Positions 1 through 8,591 of a stretch of DNA of 64,000 nucleotides are shown piece by piece (within the stretch, counting starts at the first letter, position 1; every line of letters begins with the position of its first letter). A program made the translations under genes and the position numbers. The stretch comes from UBA7430 sp002478765 (GTDB taxonomy: Bacteria > Bacteroidota > Bacteroidia > Flavobacteriales > UBA7430), in NCBI GenBank assembly GCA_943789355.1, contig CALSTU010000002.1:62001-126000 (forward strand), given 5' to 3'. Below the pieces are notes generated by a model. That model made no database searches. It was not told the DNA's origin and was given only the letters and a program-made list of their open reading frames with translations.

Positions 1-14
1 GCTTTATTATGAAA

Positions 15-689
15 CTACTCGAGTAAATCAGGCCTGATCATCTTTGTGCGCTTAAGCGCCTCATCATGACGCCAATCCTCAATTTTTTTAGCATGTCCAG
101 AAAGAAGTAATTCTGGAACCTTAATGCCTCGCCACTCGGCGGGCCTTGTGTAAACAGGCGGAGCCAATAAGCCGTCTTGAAAGGAGTCGGTTAAAGCTGA
201 GGTTTCATCTCCTAAAACCCCAGGAAGCAGTCGGATAATGGCATCACACACCATAGCAGCGGGCAACTCTCCTCCTGAAAGAACAAAATCTCCAATAGAT
301 ATTTCTTTGGTAATGTAAACATCACGAATGCGCTGGTCAATACCTTTGTAGTGCCCACAGAGAATGATAAGCGACGAACAAGTAGATAGCTGATTTGCTT
401 GCCCCTGATCAAAACGATGCCCATCAGGCGTCATGTATATCACGTCGTCATAAGATCGTTCAGACATTAACTTATCAAGTATCGCAGAAATAGGCTGAAC
501 GGACATTACCATCCCAGCACCGCCTCCAAATTGAGTATCGTCAACTCGCCTGTGCTTGTCTTTGGAATAGTCTCTTAACTGATGGAAAACTACATTGACA
601 AGCTTTTTGTCAATTGCGCGCCTCAAAATAGAAGTGGAAAAAGGGCTCTCTAAAAGCTCGGGGTGGAGTGTAATGATATCAATTCTCAT
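15..689 (-). CDS. trmD: tRNA (guanine-N1-)-methyltransferase TrmD
   Basis: TrmD is a SPOUT-class methyltransferase that makes m1G37 in tRNAs reading codons that begin with C, preventing frameshifting. The 224-residue protein has the usual family length. It shows the conserved opening MRIDIITLHPELLESPF, the GGGAGMVM segment near residue 55, and the knot motifs LCGHYKGIDQR (about 110) and SIGDFVLSGGE (about 130), with PPVYTRP near 177. The frame stays open upstream to 749, but the ATG at 689 matches the family N-terminus and sits just after a TAnnTTTG element. No operon partner (rimM, rplS) is visible in the window. Confidence 0.96.
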   Translation of the reverse strand: MRIDIITLHPELLESPFSTSILRRAIDKKLVNVVFHQLRDYSKDKHRRVDDTQFGGGAGMVMSVQPISAILDKLMSERSYDDVIYMTPDGHRFDQGQANQLSTCSSLIILCGHYKGIDQRIRDVYITKEISIGDFVLSGGELPAAMVCDAIIRLLPGVLGDETSALTDSFQDGLLAPPVYTRPAEWRGIKVPELLLSGHAKKIEDWRHDEALKRTKMIRPDLLE

Positions 690-694
690 GGTGT

Positions 695-702
695 CAAAAA
701 TA
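695..702 (-). promoter_or_regulatory. Putative -7 element of the trmD promoter
   Basis: On the minus strand the octamer TATTTTTG matches the Bacteroidota -7 consensus TAnnTTTG and ends six bases before the trmD ATG. No clear TTG is seen at the -33 distance, so support is partial. If used, the transcript would start at or next to the ATG. Confidence 0.4.
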
Positions 703-1074
703 CATATTATTTTTCTGACCGTTTCACATATCTCGAACGTATCTTTCATTTAAAAGACCTTAAAAAAGCTCATAAAGCCTGTATGTCATACTGTCATGCT
801 AAATCCACAATATATTGTAATTCAATATTTTATAGTAAAAAAGTGAACCTTTAGTTTAAGTTCTTATTTACTAATCAGCATGCCTATTAAACGCAACTAT
901 TTGTACTGCATTTAACAACAAGCAATGTAGTTTTGGTTCTAAAAAGGAAGATTTTGAGTTGAAAAAATCAGCCTAATTAATCATCAACCTCATCCAAATA
1001 CCACATAGGCTCAAAGAGCGTCTTTCCCAAAATTCATAAATAAATCGTACATTAGTTTATATACCTTATTCTAC
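703..1074. other. Intergenic stretch, nothing recognised
   Basis: Between the divergent trmD and nitronate monooxygenase-like genes lie about 370 AT-rich bases. Only short open frames with no family resemblance are present. No hairpin, tRNA-like fold or consensus promoter for the plus-strand gene was found. Confidence 0.5.
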
Positions 1075-2040
1075 ATGAAAAAACCCAACGCATCATCGCT
1101 ATGTGAAATTCTAGGAATTGAACACCCCATCATTATGGCCCCAATGTTCTTAGTTTCGAATACAGAAATGCTAATCCAGGCCTCAAAATCAGGAATAACG
1201 GGTTGTGTACCCGCTTTAAACTACAGAACTGATGATGCGTTTCGCTCTGCCATTCAAGAGATACGCTCCAAGTGCAACGGTCCTATTGGTGTAAATCTTA
1301 TTGTTAACAAATCAAACTTAAAATTCAAGCAACAACTTAAAAGCTGTCTAGACCTCAACATTGACTACATCATCACCTCGCTCGGGAGTCCTGAGGCCAC
1401 CATAAATGCTTGCAAACCCAAAGGCATAAAGGTGTTTTGTGATGTGGTTGACGTGAAATATGCTAAAAAAGTAGAAGACTTAGGCTGTGACGCCATCATT
1501 GCTGTAAATAAAGAAGCTGGAGGTCATTGCGGCCCCACTCCTGCGGACCAACTAATCCCAGAATTGAAATCTGCTTGCAGCCTACCCATCATTTCTGCAG
1601 GGGGTGTATCTAATGGGAAACAAATGAGAGACATCTTAGCACTAGGAGCTTGTGGAATATCAATGGGAAGCCCATTCATTGCTACCATTGAGGCAGATGT
1701 CTCTGACGCCTACAAACAGGCCATTGTTGATTACGGTGCAAAAGATATTATTTTAACAGAAAAACTCTCTGGATCTCCATGTACGGTAATCAACACCCCA
1801 TACGTCCAAAAAGTTGGAACCAAAAGAAATTTCATTGAGAGGATTCTTACTAAAAATAAAAGACTGAAAAAATTCATAAAAATGCTTACTTGGTACAAAG
1901 GAACAAAAGCTTTAAAAAATGCAGCCTTTAACACGACCTATGATACAGTTTGGTGCGCAGGTCCATCTATTGAAGGGGTAAAGTCGATACGACCTGTAAA
2001 ACAAGTCGTTCAGGAGCTTGTTAAAGAATACACGCGCTGA
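1075..2040 (+). CDS. Nitronate monooxygenase family flavoenzyme (2-nitropropane dioxygenase-like)
   Basis: This 321-residue FMN-binding TIM-barrel protein of the NPD/nitronate monooxygenase family is expected to oxidise alkyl nitronates; the true substrate is unknown. It has the family opening (GIEHPIIMAPM near residue 16), the AGGHCGPTP segment near 148 with the histidine used as catalytic base in class I enzymes, and the phosphate-binding IISAGGV...GACGISMGSPF stretch near 170-200. The residue after AGGH is Cys where Arg is common. It stands alone, with 385 bp upstream and a separate small gene 78 bp downstream. Related FabK-type enoyl reductases share the fold, but the overall pattern fits the monooxygenase branch better. 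Confidence 0.85.
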   Translation: MKKPNASSLCEILGIEHPIIMAPMFLVSNTEMLIQASKSGITGCVPALNYRTDDAFRSAIQEIRSKCNGPIGVNLIVNKSNLKFKQQLKSCLDLNIDYIITSLGSPEATINACKPKGIKVFCDVVDVKYAKKVEDLGCDAIIAVNKEAGGHCGPTPADQLIPELKSACSLPIISAGGVSNGKQMRDILALGACGISMGSPFIATIEADVSDAYKQAIVDYGAKDIILTEKLSGSPCTVINTPYVQKVGTKRNFIERILTKNKRLKKFIKMLTWYKGTKALKNAAFNTTYDTVWCAGPSIEGVKSIRPVKQVVQELVKEYTR

Positions 2041-2096
2041 TTCATTAACCATCATAATAATCAACAGCCTACAAATAATGAATTGATAAAATCCTT

Positions 2097-2112
2097 TACT
2101 TTGTACAAAGTA
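2097..2112. promoter_or_regulatory. Perfect 16-bp palindrome, putative operator
   Basis: TACTTTGTACAAAGTA reads identically on both strands and ends six bases before the ATG of the next gene. It overlaps a near-match to the -7 promoter element (TTACTTTG, one mismatch to TAnnTTTG). A bound dimeric repressor would cover the likely transcription start. Binding is inferred from symmetry and position only. Confidence 0.45.
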
Positions 2113-2118
2113 TTTTAA

Positions 2119-2460
2119 ATGAAGGCACATCAAAAGGCAGAAAAATTTTTCACAGCCGTACTTAATTGTTTTAAAATAGATTCTTTTAAAGCTGTAGAGA
2201 GTATGGATATGCTTCTTGTCGAACAGGACAACTGGTACAACTACTTACTTGAAACTAAGGAATTTGGAATCCTTAAAGACATCGAAGGTATGGACTTCTT
2301 CGTTTGTACTACTTCAAAATCAGGGATCGCTTTTAAGGGCGACCTCAATACAGAGGAGGTTGAACGAATAAAGCAGTTCAAGGAACTCTATCAAAACTTT
2401 TATGAATTGGACATGAATGCACAAGGAGCTGTACTTGAGCAGTTTTTCCCAAATACCTAA
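2119..2460 (+). CDS. Hypothetical small protein (113 aa)
   Basis: Not recognised. The 113-residue acidic soluble protein has no signal peptide, membrane segment or cysteine pair; a single Cys lies near residue 16 and another near 66. The predicted character is mixed alpha/beta with a helical C-terminal half rich in Glu and Phe. The ATG follows the 16-bp palindrome by six bases, which supports this start and suggests regulation by a symmetric DNA-binding protein. Codon use looks like that of neighbouring genes. It appears monocistronic, with 67 bp to the next gene. Confidence 0.7.
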   Translation: MKAHQKAEKFFTAVLNCFKIDSFKAVESMDMLLVEQDNWYNYLLETKEFGILKDIEGMDFFVCTTSKSGIAFKGDLNTEEVERIKQFKELYQNFYELDMNAQGAVLEQFFPNT

Positions 2461-2527
2461 AAGTTCAGAACACTCCACCAGAAAGCTCAGTCATTAAAAT
2501 TCGCCATTCACCTCCAAAGGTTACTCC

Positions 2528-4963
2528 ATGAAGCAATTATTACTTCTTATCCTACTCCTATCAACCCATTTGGTTTATGCTCAAACAAATGCCAAATCAA
2601 TACAAGCTGTTCGTACAGAAAAATCACCAACGATAGACGGCTTTCTTGAAGCGAAAATATGGTCAGGGGTTTCGCCGGCAAAAGGATGGACGCAAACAGC
2701 ACCCAGAAATGGAGAACTTGAGCGTGCCCATCAAAAATCGGAAGTACAATTCATTTATGATGACAAATCACTTTACATAAACGCCTTATTCCATGATTCG
2801 AAACCAGACAGCATCTCAAGAGAATTTAGCCTGAGAGATGAATGGAATAAAAATTGCGACTGGTTTGGACTATGGATTACCCCTTATAACGATGCCCAAA
2901 ACGAATTTATGTTTGCAGTTACTGCCGCCGGAGTTCAACTTGACTCTCGATCCAATAATGGAAAAACGGATATGGGTTGGGATGCTGTTTGGCTGAGTGC
3001 TGTGAGCATTCATGAAAAAGGATGGTCTGCCGAACTAGAAATACCTTTCGCAGCCCTCAGAATCCCTAACACAGAAATCCAAGAATGGGGCTTAAACATC
3101 AACAGAACCATAAAAAGAACAGGAGAAAACTACATCTGGAGTCCCATCGATGTCAGCAAATCAAATTGGGCTGCACAAGCTGGAATTCTCAAAGGGATTA
3201 AAAACATAAACACCCCTATAAGACTCTCTCTCACCCCCTATTTGTCTAGCTATCTTGACAGCTATGAGTCTCAAAAAAACACGAACATCAATGGTGGACT
3301 TGATTTAAAATACGGAATTAACGAAAGTTTTACCTTAGACATGACTTTGGTTCCTGATTTTGGTCAAACGGTATTTGACAACGAAGTTTTGAATGTAAGC
3401 CCCTTCGAAATTCGTTTGGATGAAAATCGAAACTTTTTCACCGAAGGAACTGAATTATTCAATAAGGGCGATCTATTCTACTCGCGAAGAATTGGTTACC
3501 ACCCCACTCTAAGTCCTGAAACAAAAACACATGAAGTCGTCGTGAAATCTCCAACAAACATCCAACTTCTCAACGCATCAAAAATCTCAGGAAGAACAGC
3601 TAAAGGTACGGGCATCGCTATTTTTAACGCAATCACACAAAATACTTACGCCACAATTAAAGACACCGTAACTGATATCCAGCGAAAAGAGCTGATAGAA
3701 CCCATATCGAACTATAACGTATTTGTAATCGACCAAGTAATTAACGACAACTCTTACATTACTTTCACGAACACAAACGTAAGTCGGAAAGGGAAAGCTA
3801 GAAATTCAAATGTTGAAAAGCTTCAAACTCAAATCGCAACTAAAAACAATCGGTTCCGATTTTATGGCGATTTAAGCTACAGTCACACCCAAGAAACAGA
3901 CATTAATACAAATGGCTTTGCTTCGAATATTAAACTTGAAAAATCGAACGGTAAATTTAGGTTTAACGTTAGGCAAAAGATCATTAGCGAAAACTACAAC
4001 ATAAACGACTTAGGTTATCTGCAAGTTAACAACACACAACAACAAAGAGCAGACCTCACATACCACATCTTTCAACCAATAGGAAAACTACGAAAAGCCG
4101 ACTTTAGATTTAGCTTGATCAATCAAATGCTCTACAAACCTAACAAACTCAATCAAAGATCTTTAGAGTTTGACCTCGACTTCTATGCTACAAATTTCTT
4201 TTCAAGCGGATTATCACTCAATCATACCCTCGGAAACAGTTATGACTATTATGAAGCAAGAACAAATGATTTAAACCATGTTTTCGTATACGGTCCTACC
4301 GTAAAAATGTTTTGGTGGAACTCTTTGGACGATCGAAAAAAGTTCTCTGGAGATTTGGGCTTTGGATATGAGTCAAACCCAGAATTTGCAGGGGAATCCA
4401 TTCACATAAGGTGGGCTCCTCAATACCGAGTCAACGATCATTTGTTTATGTCCTATGTAATCTCTCACAAAACAGAAAAGAACAATGTAGGTAGAGCTTT
4501 TGACGCCAATCACAACAATCTTACCGATGAATCAGGAACCTTATTATTTAGTGAACGAAATCGTAAAACCATCACCAATGTTTACAGGGTCTCTTATGTA
4601 CTGAACAGTAAGTTGTCTTTCAATCTAAAGCTCAGACACTATTGGTCAACCTTAAAGCATAAAGCATTTTTCGAGCTAAAAGATGGAGCATTAATTGAAA
4701 GTGATTTCTCAATCAATGACGCAAATGAAAAACCCATTTACAACGTAAACTACAACACTTGGAATTTAGACCTAAACTGCCATTGGCGTTTTGCTCCCGG
4801 GAGTGAGCTGAATTTTCAATGGAAAAACTCTGTAAGTAATCTAATATCGGATGCAAGTTTGAACAGTCGAGAGAATTTAAATCGCCTGTTTGAAGAATCT
4901 CAAGGAAACAACCTATCTTTGAGATGGGTCTATTACTTGGACTACCAACATTTAAAAAAGTAA
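2528..4963 (+). CDS. DUF5916 domain-containing secreted/outer-membrane protein with CBM9-like domain
   Basis: An 811-residue exported protein with a Sec signal (MKQLLLLILLLSTHLVYAQ, cleavage near residue 19). Residues about 25-230 form a carbohydrate-binding family 9-like beta sandwich (segments SPTIDGFLEAKIW, LYINALFHDS, DWFGLWITPYNDAQNEFMF and WSAELEIPFAALRI). The rest matches DUF5916, which begins with the typical LVPDFGQTVFDNEVLNVSPF and ENRNFFTEGTELF stretches and continues as a long Tyr/Phe/Asn-rich beta-strand region resembling an outer-membrane barrel. Proteins of this family occur widely in Bacteroidota and have no settled function. The gene is likely monocistronic, since a separate promoter precedes the next gene. 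Confidence 0.88.
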   Translation: MKQLLLLILLLSTHLVYAQTNAKSIQAVRTEKSPTIDGFLEAKIWSGVSPAKGWTQTAPRNGELERAHQKSEVQFIYDDKSLYINALFHDSKPDSISREFSLRDEWNKNCDWFGLWITPYNDAQNEFMFAVTAAGVQLDSRSNNGKTDMGWDAVWLSAVSIHEKGWSAELEIPFAALRIPNTEIQEWGLNINRTIKRTGENYIWSPIDVSKSNWAAQAGILKGIKNINTPIRLSLTPYLSSYLDSYESQKNTNINGGLDLKYGINESFTLDMTLVPDFGQTVFDNEVLNVSPFEIRLDENRNFFTEGTELFNKGDLFYSRRIGYHPTLSPETKTHEVVVKSPTNIQLLNASKISGRTAKGTGIAIFNAITQNTYATIKDTVTDIQRKELIEPISNYNVFVIDQVINDNSYITFTNTNVSRKGKARNSNVEKLQTQIATKNNRFRFYGDLSYSHTQETDINTNGFASNIKLEKSNGKFRFNVRQKIISENYNINDLGYLQVNNTQQQRADLTYHIFQPIGKLRKADFRFSLINQMLYKPNKLNQRSLEFDLDFYATNFFSSGLSLNHTLGNSYDYYEARTNDLNHVFVYGPTVKMFWWNSLDDRKKFSGDLGFGYESNPEFAGESIHIRWAPQYRVNDHLFMSYVISHKTEKNNVGRAFDANHNNLTDESGTLLFSERNRKTITNVYRVSYVLNSKLSFNLKLRHYWSTLKHKAFFELKDGALIESDFSINDANEKPIYNVNYNTWNLDLNCHWRFAPGSELNFQWKNSVSNLISDASLNSRENLNRLFEESQGNNLSLRWVYYLDYQHLKK

Positions 4964-4973
4964 TTTGTTGTCA

Positions 4974-5003
4974 TTGAGCATCAAACATCAAAAAATAAAT
5001 TTG
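4974..5003 (+). promoter_or_regulatory. Predicted Bacteroidota-type promoter of the ABC ATPase gene string
   Basis: TTG (4974-4976), a 19-nt spacer and TAAATTTG (4996-5003) match the primary sigma consensus TTG-N17-23-TAnnTTTG. The ATG at 5016 follows 13 bases later, so the 5' leader would be only a few bases long. Confidence 0.6.
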
Positions 5004-5015
5004 TGATTACCCCAA

Positions 5016-5693
5016 ATGATATCTGCTGAAAACATACATAAAAGCTATGAAGGACTTGAGGTCCTCAAGGGAGTTTCACTTCAAATCGAAAAAGGAGAGA
5101 TTGTGAGTATTGTCGGCGCCTCAGGGGCTGGGAAAAGTACACTACTTCACATCCTAGGCACGCTCACAGATTCAGACAAGGGTTCCGTTTACATCAACAA
5201 TGAAAACACGAGTGAATTGGAGGCTCAACAACTATCTACGTTTAGAAACAATGAAATAGGCTTTATATTTCAAGCCCATCAATTGTTGCCTGAGTTTTCA
5301 GCATTAGAAAACGTTTGTCTTCCTTCTTGGATAAAAGGAGTATCAAAAAATAAAGCTTTAGAAAAAGCAAAAAAAATCCTGAATGATTTAGGCCTTAGTG
5401 ACCGACTTAATCACAAACCGATGGAACTTTCAGGAGGAGAACAACAAAGAGTAGCCGTTGCTAGAGCTCTTATCAACAACCCATCCGTTGTTTTTGCAGA
5501 TGAACCATCTGGAAACTTAGACACTGAAGCGGCCAAATCATTACATGAACTGTTTTTCGAACTCCGAGATCGATACAAACAAACCTTTATTATAGTTACC
5601 CACAACCGAGAATTGGCAGAGATGAGTGATCGACTTCTGGAAATGCAAGACGGTCAAATCAAATCTATAACAAAAGCGACTTCTGTTCAATAA
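5016..5693 (+). CDS. ABC transporter ATP-binding protein, LolD/MacB type
   Basis: A 225-residue cytoplasmic ATPase with every ABC motif: Walker A GASGAGKST (residues 34-42), Q-loop FIFQAHQLLPEF, signature LSGGEQQRVAVARAL, Walker B VVFADEPSGNLD and the switch histidine in IIVTHN. Its length and the Q-loop and signature context place it with the LolD/MacB/FtsE group, which powers MacB-fold permeases such as lipoprotein release complexes. No permease gene is adjacent, so the partner is encoded elsewhere and the substrate cannot be assigned. The next gene begins 17 bp downstream, suggesting co-transcription. Confidence 0.92.
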   Translation: MISAENIHKSYEGLEVLKGVSLQIEKGEIVSIVGASGAGKSTLLHILGTLTDSDKGSVYINNENTSELEAQQLSTFRNNEIGFIFQAHQLLPEFSALENVCLPSWIKGVSKNKALEKAKKILNDLGLSDRLNHKPMELSGGEQQRVAVARALINNPSVVFADEPSGNLDTEAAKSLHELFFELRDRYKQTFIIVTHNRELAEMSDRLLEMQDGQIKSITKATSVQ

Positions 5694-5710
5694 AGCCAGG
5701 GAGCATCAAT

Positions 5711-6472
5711 ATGATTAATGAAAAGGACCTAAAAGAATTTCTCGATGAAAAGGTTGATTTGTATCTAAATCCGAACTTCATTGCTGATGACCCTATTCGT
5801 ATTCCACATTCTTTTAACCAAAAAGAAGACATTGAGATTTCTGCATTCTTAAGTGCTACAATAGCCTGGGGACGAAGGTCTATGATTATGAAGAATGCCA
5901 ATCACATGATGAACATCATGGATGGTAGTCCACACCAATTTATCCTTCACGCAAGCCCAACTGAAATAAAAAAAAGTTTAAACTTTTGCCACAGAACTTT
6001 TCAAGGGGTTGACTTTCAGGCATTCATCTATTCCTTAAGAAACCTTTATAAAAATCATCAAGGTCTAGAAGGCGCTTTTTTTACAGATAAAGAAGACATG
6101 AGTGAGGGCATCTCCAATTTTAAGAAATTATTCTTTAGCATAGAACACCCCGCGCGGACAGAAAAACACATCTCAAATCCGTTGAAAGGCTCAGCAGCGA
6201 AAAGATTGATTATGTTTCTTCGTTGGATGGTAAGGAGTAACAAAGAGGGCGTAGACTTTGGTCTGTGGAAAAGCTTACACCCCAAACAGCTCTCTTGTCC
6301 TCTAGACGTCCATACCGCAAACGTAGGACGGAAACTGGGACTTATTGATCGCAAAGCGAACGATTGGAAAACCGTGAAGGAACTGGATGTTCATTTAAGA
6401 AGTTTTTCTCCTGAAGACCCCGCCAGATATGACTTTGCTCTTTTTGGGCTGGGTGTATATGAGAAGTTTTAG
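5711..6472 (+). CDS. TIGR02757 family protein
   Basis: A 253-residue member of TIGR02757, a Bacteroidota-enriched family of unknown role. The conserved blocks are the opening KEFLDEKVDLYLNP, DDPIRIPHSF near residue 27, EISAFLSATIAWGRRSMI near 42, and RWMVRS...DFGLW near 170. The C-terminus carries CPLDVHTANVGRKLG and ELDVHLRSFSPEDPARYDF. The DVHT...DPARYD layout recalls the helix-hairpin-helix DNA glycosylase superfamily, but this is a resemblance only and glycosylase catalytic residues are not identified. It lies 17 bp after the ABC ATPase gene. Confidence 0.85.
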   Translation: MINEKDLKEFLDEKVDLYLNPNFIADDPIRIPHSFNQKEDIEISAFLSATIAWGRRSMIMKNANHMMNIMDGSPHQFILHASPTEIKKSLNFCHRTFQGVDFQAFIYSLRNLYKNHQGLEGAFFTDKEDMSEGISNFKKLFFSIEHPARTEKHISNPLKGSAAKRLIMFLRWMVRSNKEGVDFGLWKSLHPKQLSCPLDVHTANVGRKLGLIDRKANDWKTVKELDVHLRSFSPEDPARYDFALFGLGVYEKF

Positions 6473-6503
6473 CCTATTGACTTTCACGTTTTTGAAAATT
6501 CTT

Positions 6504-6511
6504 TAACTTTG
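6504..6511 (+). promoter_or_regulatory. Putative -7 element upstream of the BatA/VWA gene
   Basis: TAACTTTG matches TAnnTTTG and ends seven bases before the ATG at 6519. The nearest TTG upstream (6477-6479) gives a 24-nt spacer, slightly long. Use would yield a nearly leaderless mRNA. Confidence 0.4.
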
Positions 6512-6518
6512 CCTTTTA

Positions 6519-8591
6519 ATGAGATTGTTGGAACCATACTTCCTCTACGCGTTTTTGGCATTAGCCATCCCAATCATCATTCACTTATTTTCTCTCCGCA
6601 AACACAAGACAGTCTATTTTAGTAACGTTGCATTCTTAAAGCATATTACGGATAAAAAAAACCACATCAACCAGCTACAAAAGCGATTGTTACTGTTTAT
6701 TCGCCTCTTGGCTCTCTCTGCCATCATCCTTGCTTTCTGTGAGCCCTACATCAGCAATAATGAAGCCATTGAAGAAGATCGTAAAATTATTGGAATCTAT
6801 TTAGACAACTCCTTCAGCATGGAGGGTGAAAATGAAAAAGGCATTCTTATTGAGCAAGCGAAAAACAAAGCCAGAAACATCTTAAACGCTCACAAAGAAA
6901 AAGACCAATTCATCTTTATTAGCAATGACTTAAAAGGCAAGCATCAACGTATAATGGATGCGAAAAACAGCCTACTTGCCATCGATGAAACCGAAATAAA
7001 TGCCTCAGTATTAAATCTTGAGTCCATTATAAATCGATGGAATTCTTTAAAACAAAATGAAACCATTTCAAGTTGTGAGCTCTATCTAATTAGCGATTTT
7101 CAAAAATCCATCTTTCCAGAAAAAATCTTCTTACAAGACACGACTTATACAACGCACCTAATTCCGATTGAGTCATACCCGCAATCAAATCTCTCTATTG
7201 ACACCTGTTTTTTGGAATCTCCTAGCCATCATCTCAATCAACAAGAGCAGTTGAGTTTTAAATTAACCAATACGTCTGACGAAGATTTAGAAAACATTTC
7301 AGTTAAATTAACGCTCAATGGAAAAACAAAAGCAATCACATCAACATCGATAAAAGCTTATCAAAGTAAAACCTCCAAAATTAACTTCACAAACCAATCT
7401 GTTGGAGTTCAAAAAGCCATGATTGAAGTGAGTGATGCAACCCTAGACTTTGACAATAGGCTGTACTTTAATTTTAATGTTGTGGCCAGCAATAACGTTT
7501 TAAACATCTATGAGCAAAAGGCAAACAAATCCCTTCAAGCTGTTTTTAATGACACCATTTTTAGCTACAAAGAGTCTAAAGTGGGTGCTCTGAACCTCAA
7601 TGAAATAAGCACTCAGGACTTACTTATTTTAGCGCATGTTAAAAACCCAACGAGCGGACTCGTAAACACGTTGAAGAACTACATCAATCAAGGAGGAGCC
7701 TTACTCATCATCCCTCCTTTTGATTTGAATGTGATAGCCTACGAAAGATTAGCTGAAGAATTACAAATCCCTACCTACACAAAACAAAACAAACAAGAGC
7801 TTAAGGTTGCGAACTTCAACATTCAGCACAATCTTTTTAAAGATGTGTTCGAAAAAGAAAGTGAAGTATCTGAATTACCTAAGGTTAATTTCCACTATCA
7901 TTTGAGTGATAGGTTCTCACAACAAAGAGAACCTATCATGGAATTAAATTCCAAAGCTTCTTTGATAGAATCATACGAACATCAACAAGGAATTATCTAT
8001 GTCATGTGTTCTCCATTAGATGAGAATGCAACTAACTTGGACCAACACGCACTTTTTGTCCCCTTGCTTCACAACATGGCAACACAAAAAAAATCTGACA
8101 CCCCCTTATACTTCAACTTGGGAAAAACACGAAACATAAGTGTAAAAAACAGTCCTAATGATGGAACGTGGAAGATTAAAAGGGAGGCCGGTATAAACCT
8201 AATACCAGAAGCGAAAAGAAATCAAAAAAACATTAATCTAAAACTTCATAACCTAATCCAAGAAGACGGGTTTTATTCGTTAGTTAACGGTAGAGAAAAA
8301 CATTGTATTTCCTTTAATTTTGACCGTAAAGAAAGTGAACTGGAATTGTGGGAATCCCAAAATCTGATTGAGCTTAGTAACTCCAACGATCATCTTAACA
8401 TCTGGGGAAATGAAGGATTAGATTTAGAGAATTCTTTAAAAGAATACCGCAGTGGCTTTGCCCTATGGCAATTCTTCATCTTTACTGCTATGATTTTACT
8501 GATCATAGAAAGCCTACTATTGAAAAACTGGAAGAAAAAAACATTCAACAAACTCGATAACGAAGATCTGTCCTATGAAAATGCTTATTAA
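6519..8591 (+). CDS. BatA/VWA domain membrane protein
   Basis: A 690-residue inner-membrane protein. The N-terminus is the BatA (Aerotolerance regulator N) domain: a membrane helix (LYAFLALAIPIIIHLFSLR), the VYFSNVAFLKHI motif and a second helix around residues 57-75. A von Willebrand A-like domain follows with an intact MIDAS pattern DNSFS in GIYLDNSFSMEG near residue 99. A long periplasmic beta-rich region and a C-terminal membrane helix (LWQFFIFTAMILLIIESLLL) complete it. The family is often linked to envelope stress in Bacteroidota; a direct function is not established. Its end overlaps the next gene by 17 bp, indicating translational coupling. Confidence 0.88.
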   Translation: MRLLEPYFLYAFLALAIPIIIHLFSLRKHKTVYFSNVAFLKHITDKKNHINQLQKRLLLFIRLLALSAIILAFCEPYISNNEAIEEDRKIIGIYLDNSFSMEGENEKGILIEQAKNKARNILNAHKEKDQFIFISNDLKGKHQRIMDAKNSLLAIDETEINASVLNLESIINRWNSLKQNETISSCELYLISDFQKSIFPEKIFLQDTTYTTHLIPIESYPQSNLSIDTCFLESPSHHLNQQEQLSFKLTNTSDEDLENISVKLTLNGKTKAITSTSIKAYQSKTSKINFTNQSVGVQKAMIEVSDATLDFDNRLYFNFNVVASNNVLNIYEQKANKSLQAVFNDTIFSYKESKVGALNLNEISTQDLLILAHVKNPTSGLVNTLKNYINQGGALLIIPPFDLNVIAYERLAEELQIPTYTKQNKQELKVANFNIQHNLFKDVFEKESEVSELPKVNFHYHLSDRFSQQREPIMELNSKASLIESYEHQQGIIYVMCSPLDENATNLDQHALFVPLLHNMATQKKSDTPLYFNLGKTRNISVKNSPNDGTWKIKREAGINLIPEAKRNQKNINLKLHNLIQEDGFYSLVNGREKHCISFNFDRKESELELWESQNLIELSNSNDHLNIWGNEGLDLENSLKEYRSGFALWQFFIFTAMILLIIESLLLKNWKKKTFNKLDNEDLSYENAY

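Noticed and set aside
663..854. Plus-strand 63-codon frame across the trmD promoter region
   Set aside because: Covers the minus-strand trmD start and shows no protein-like features.
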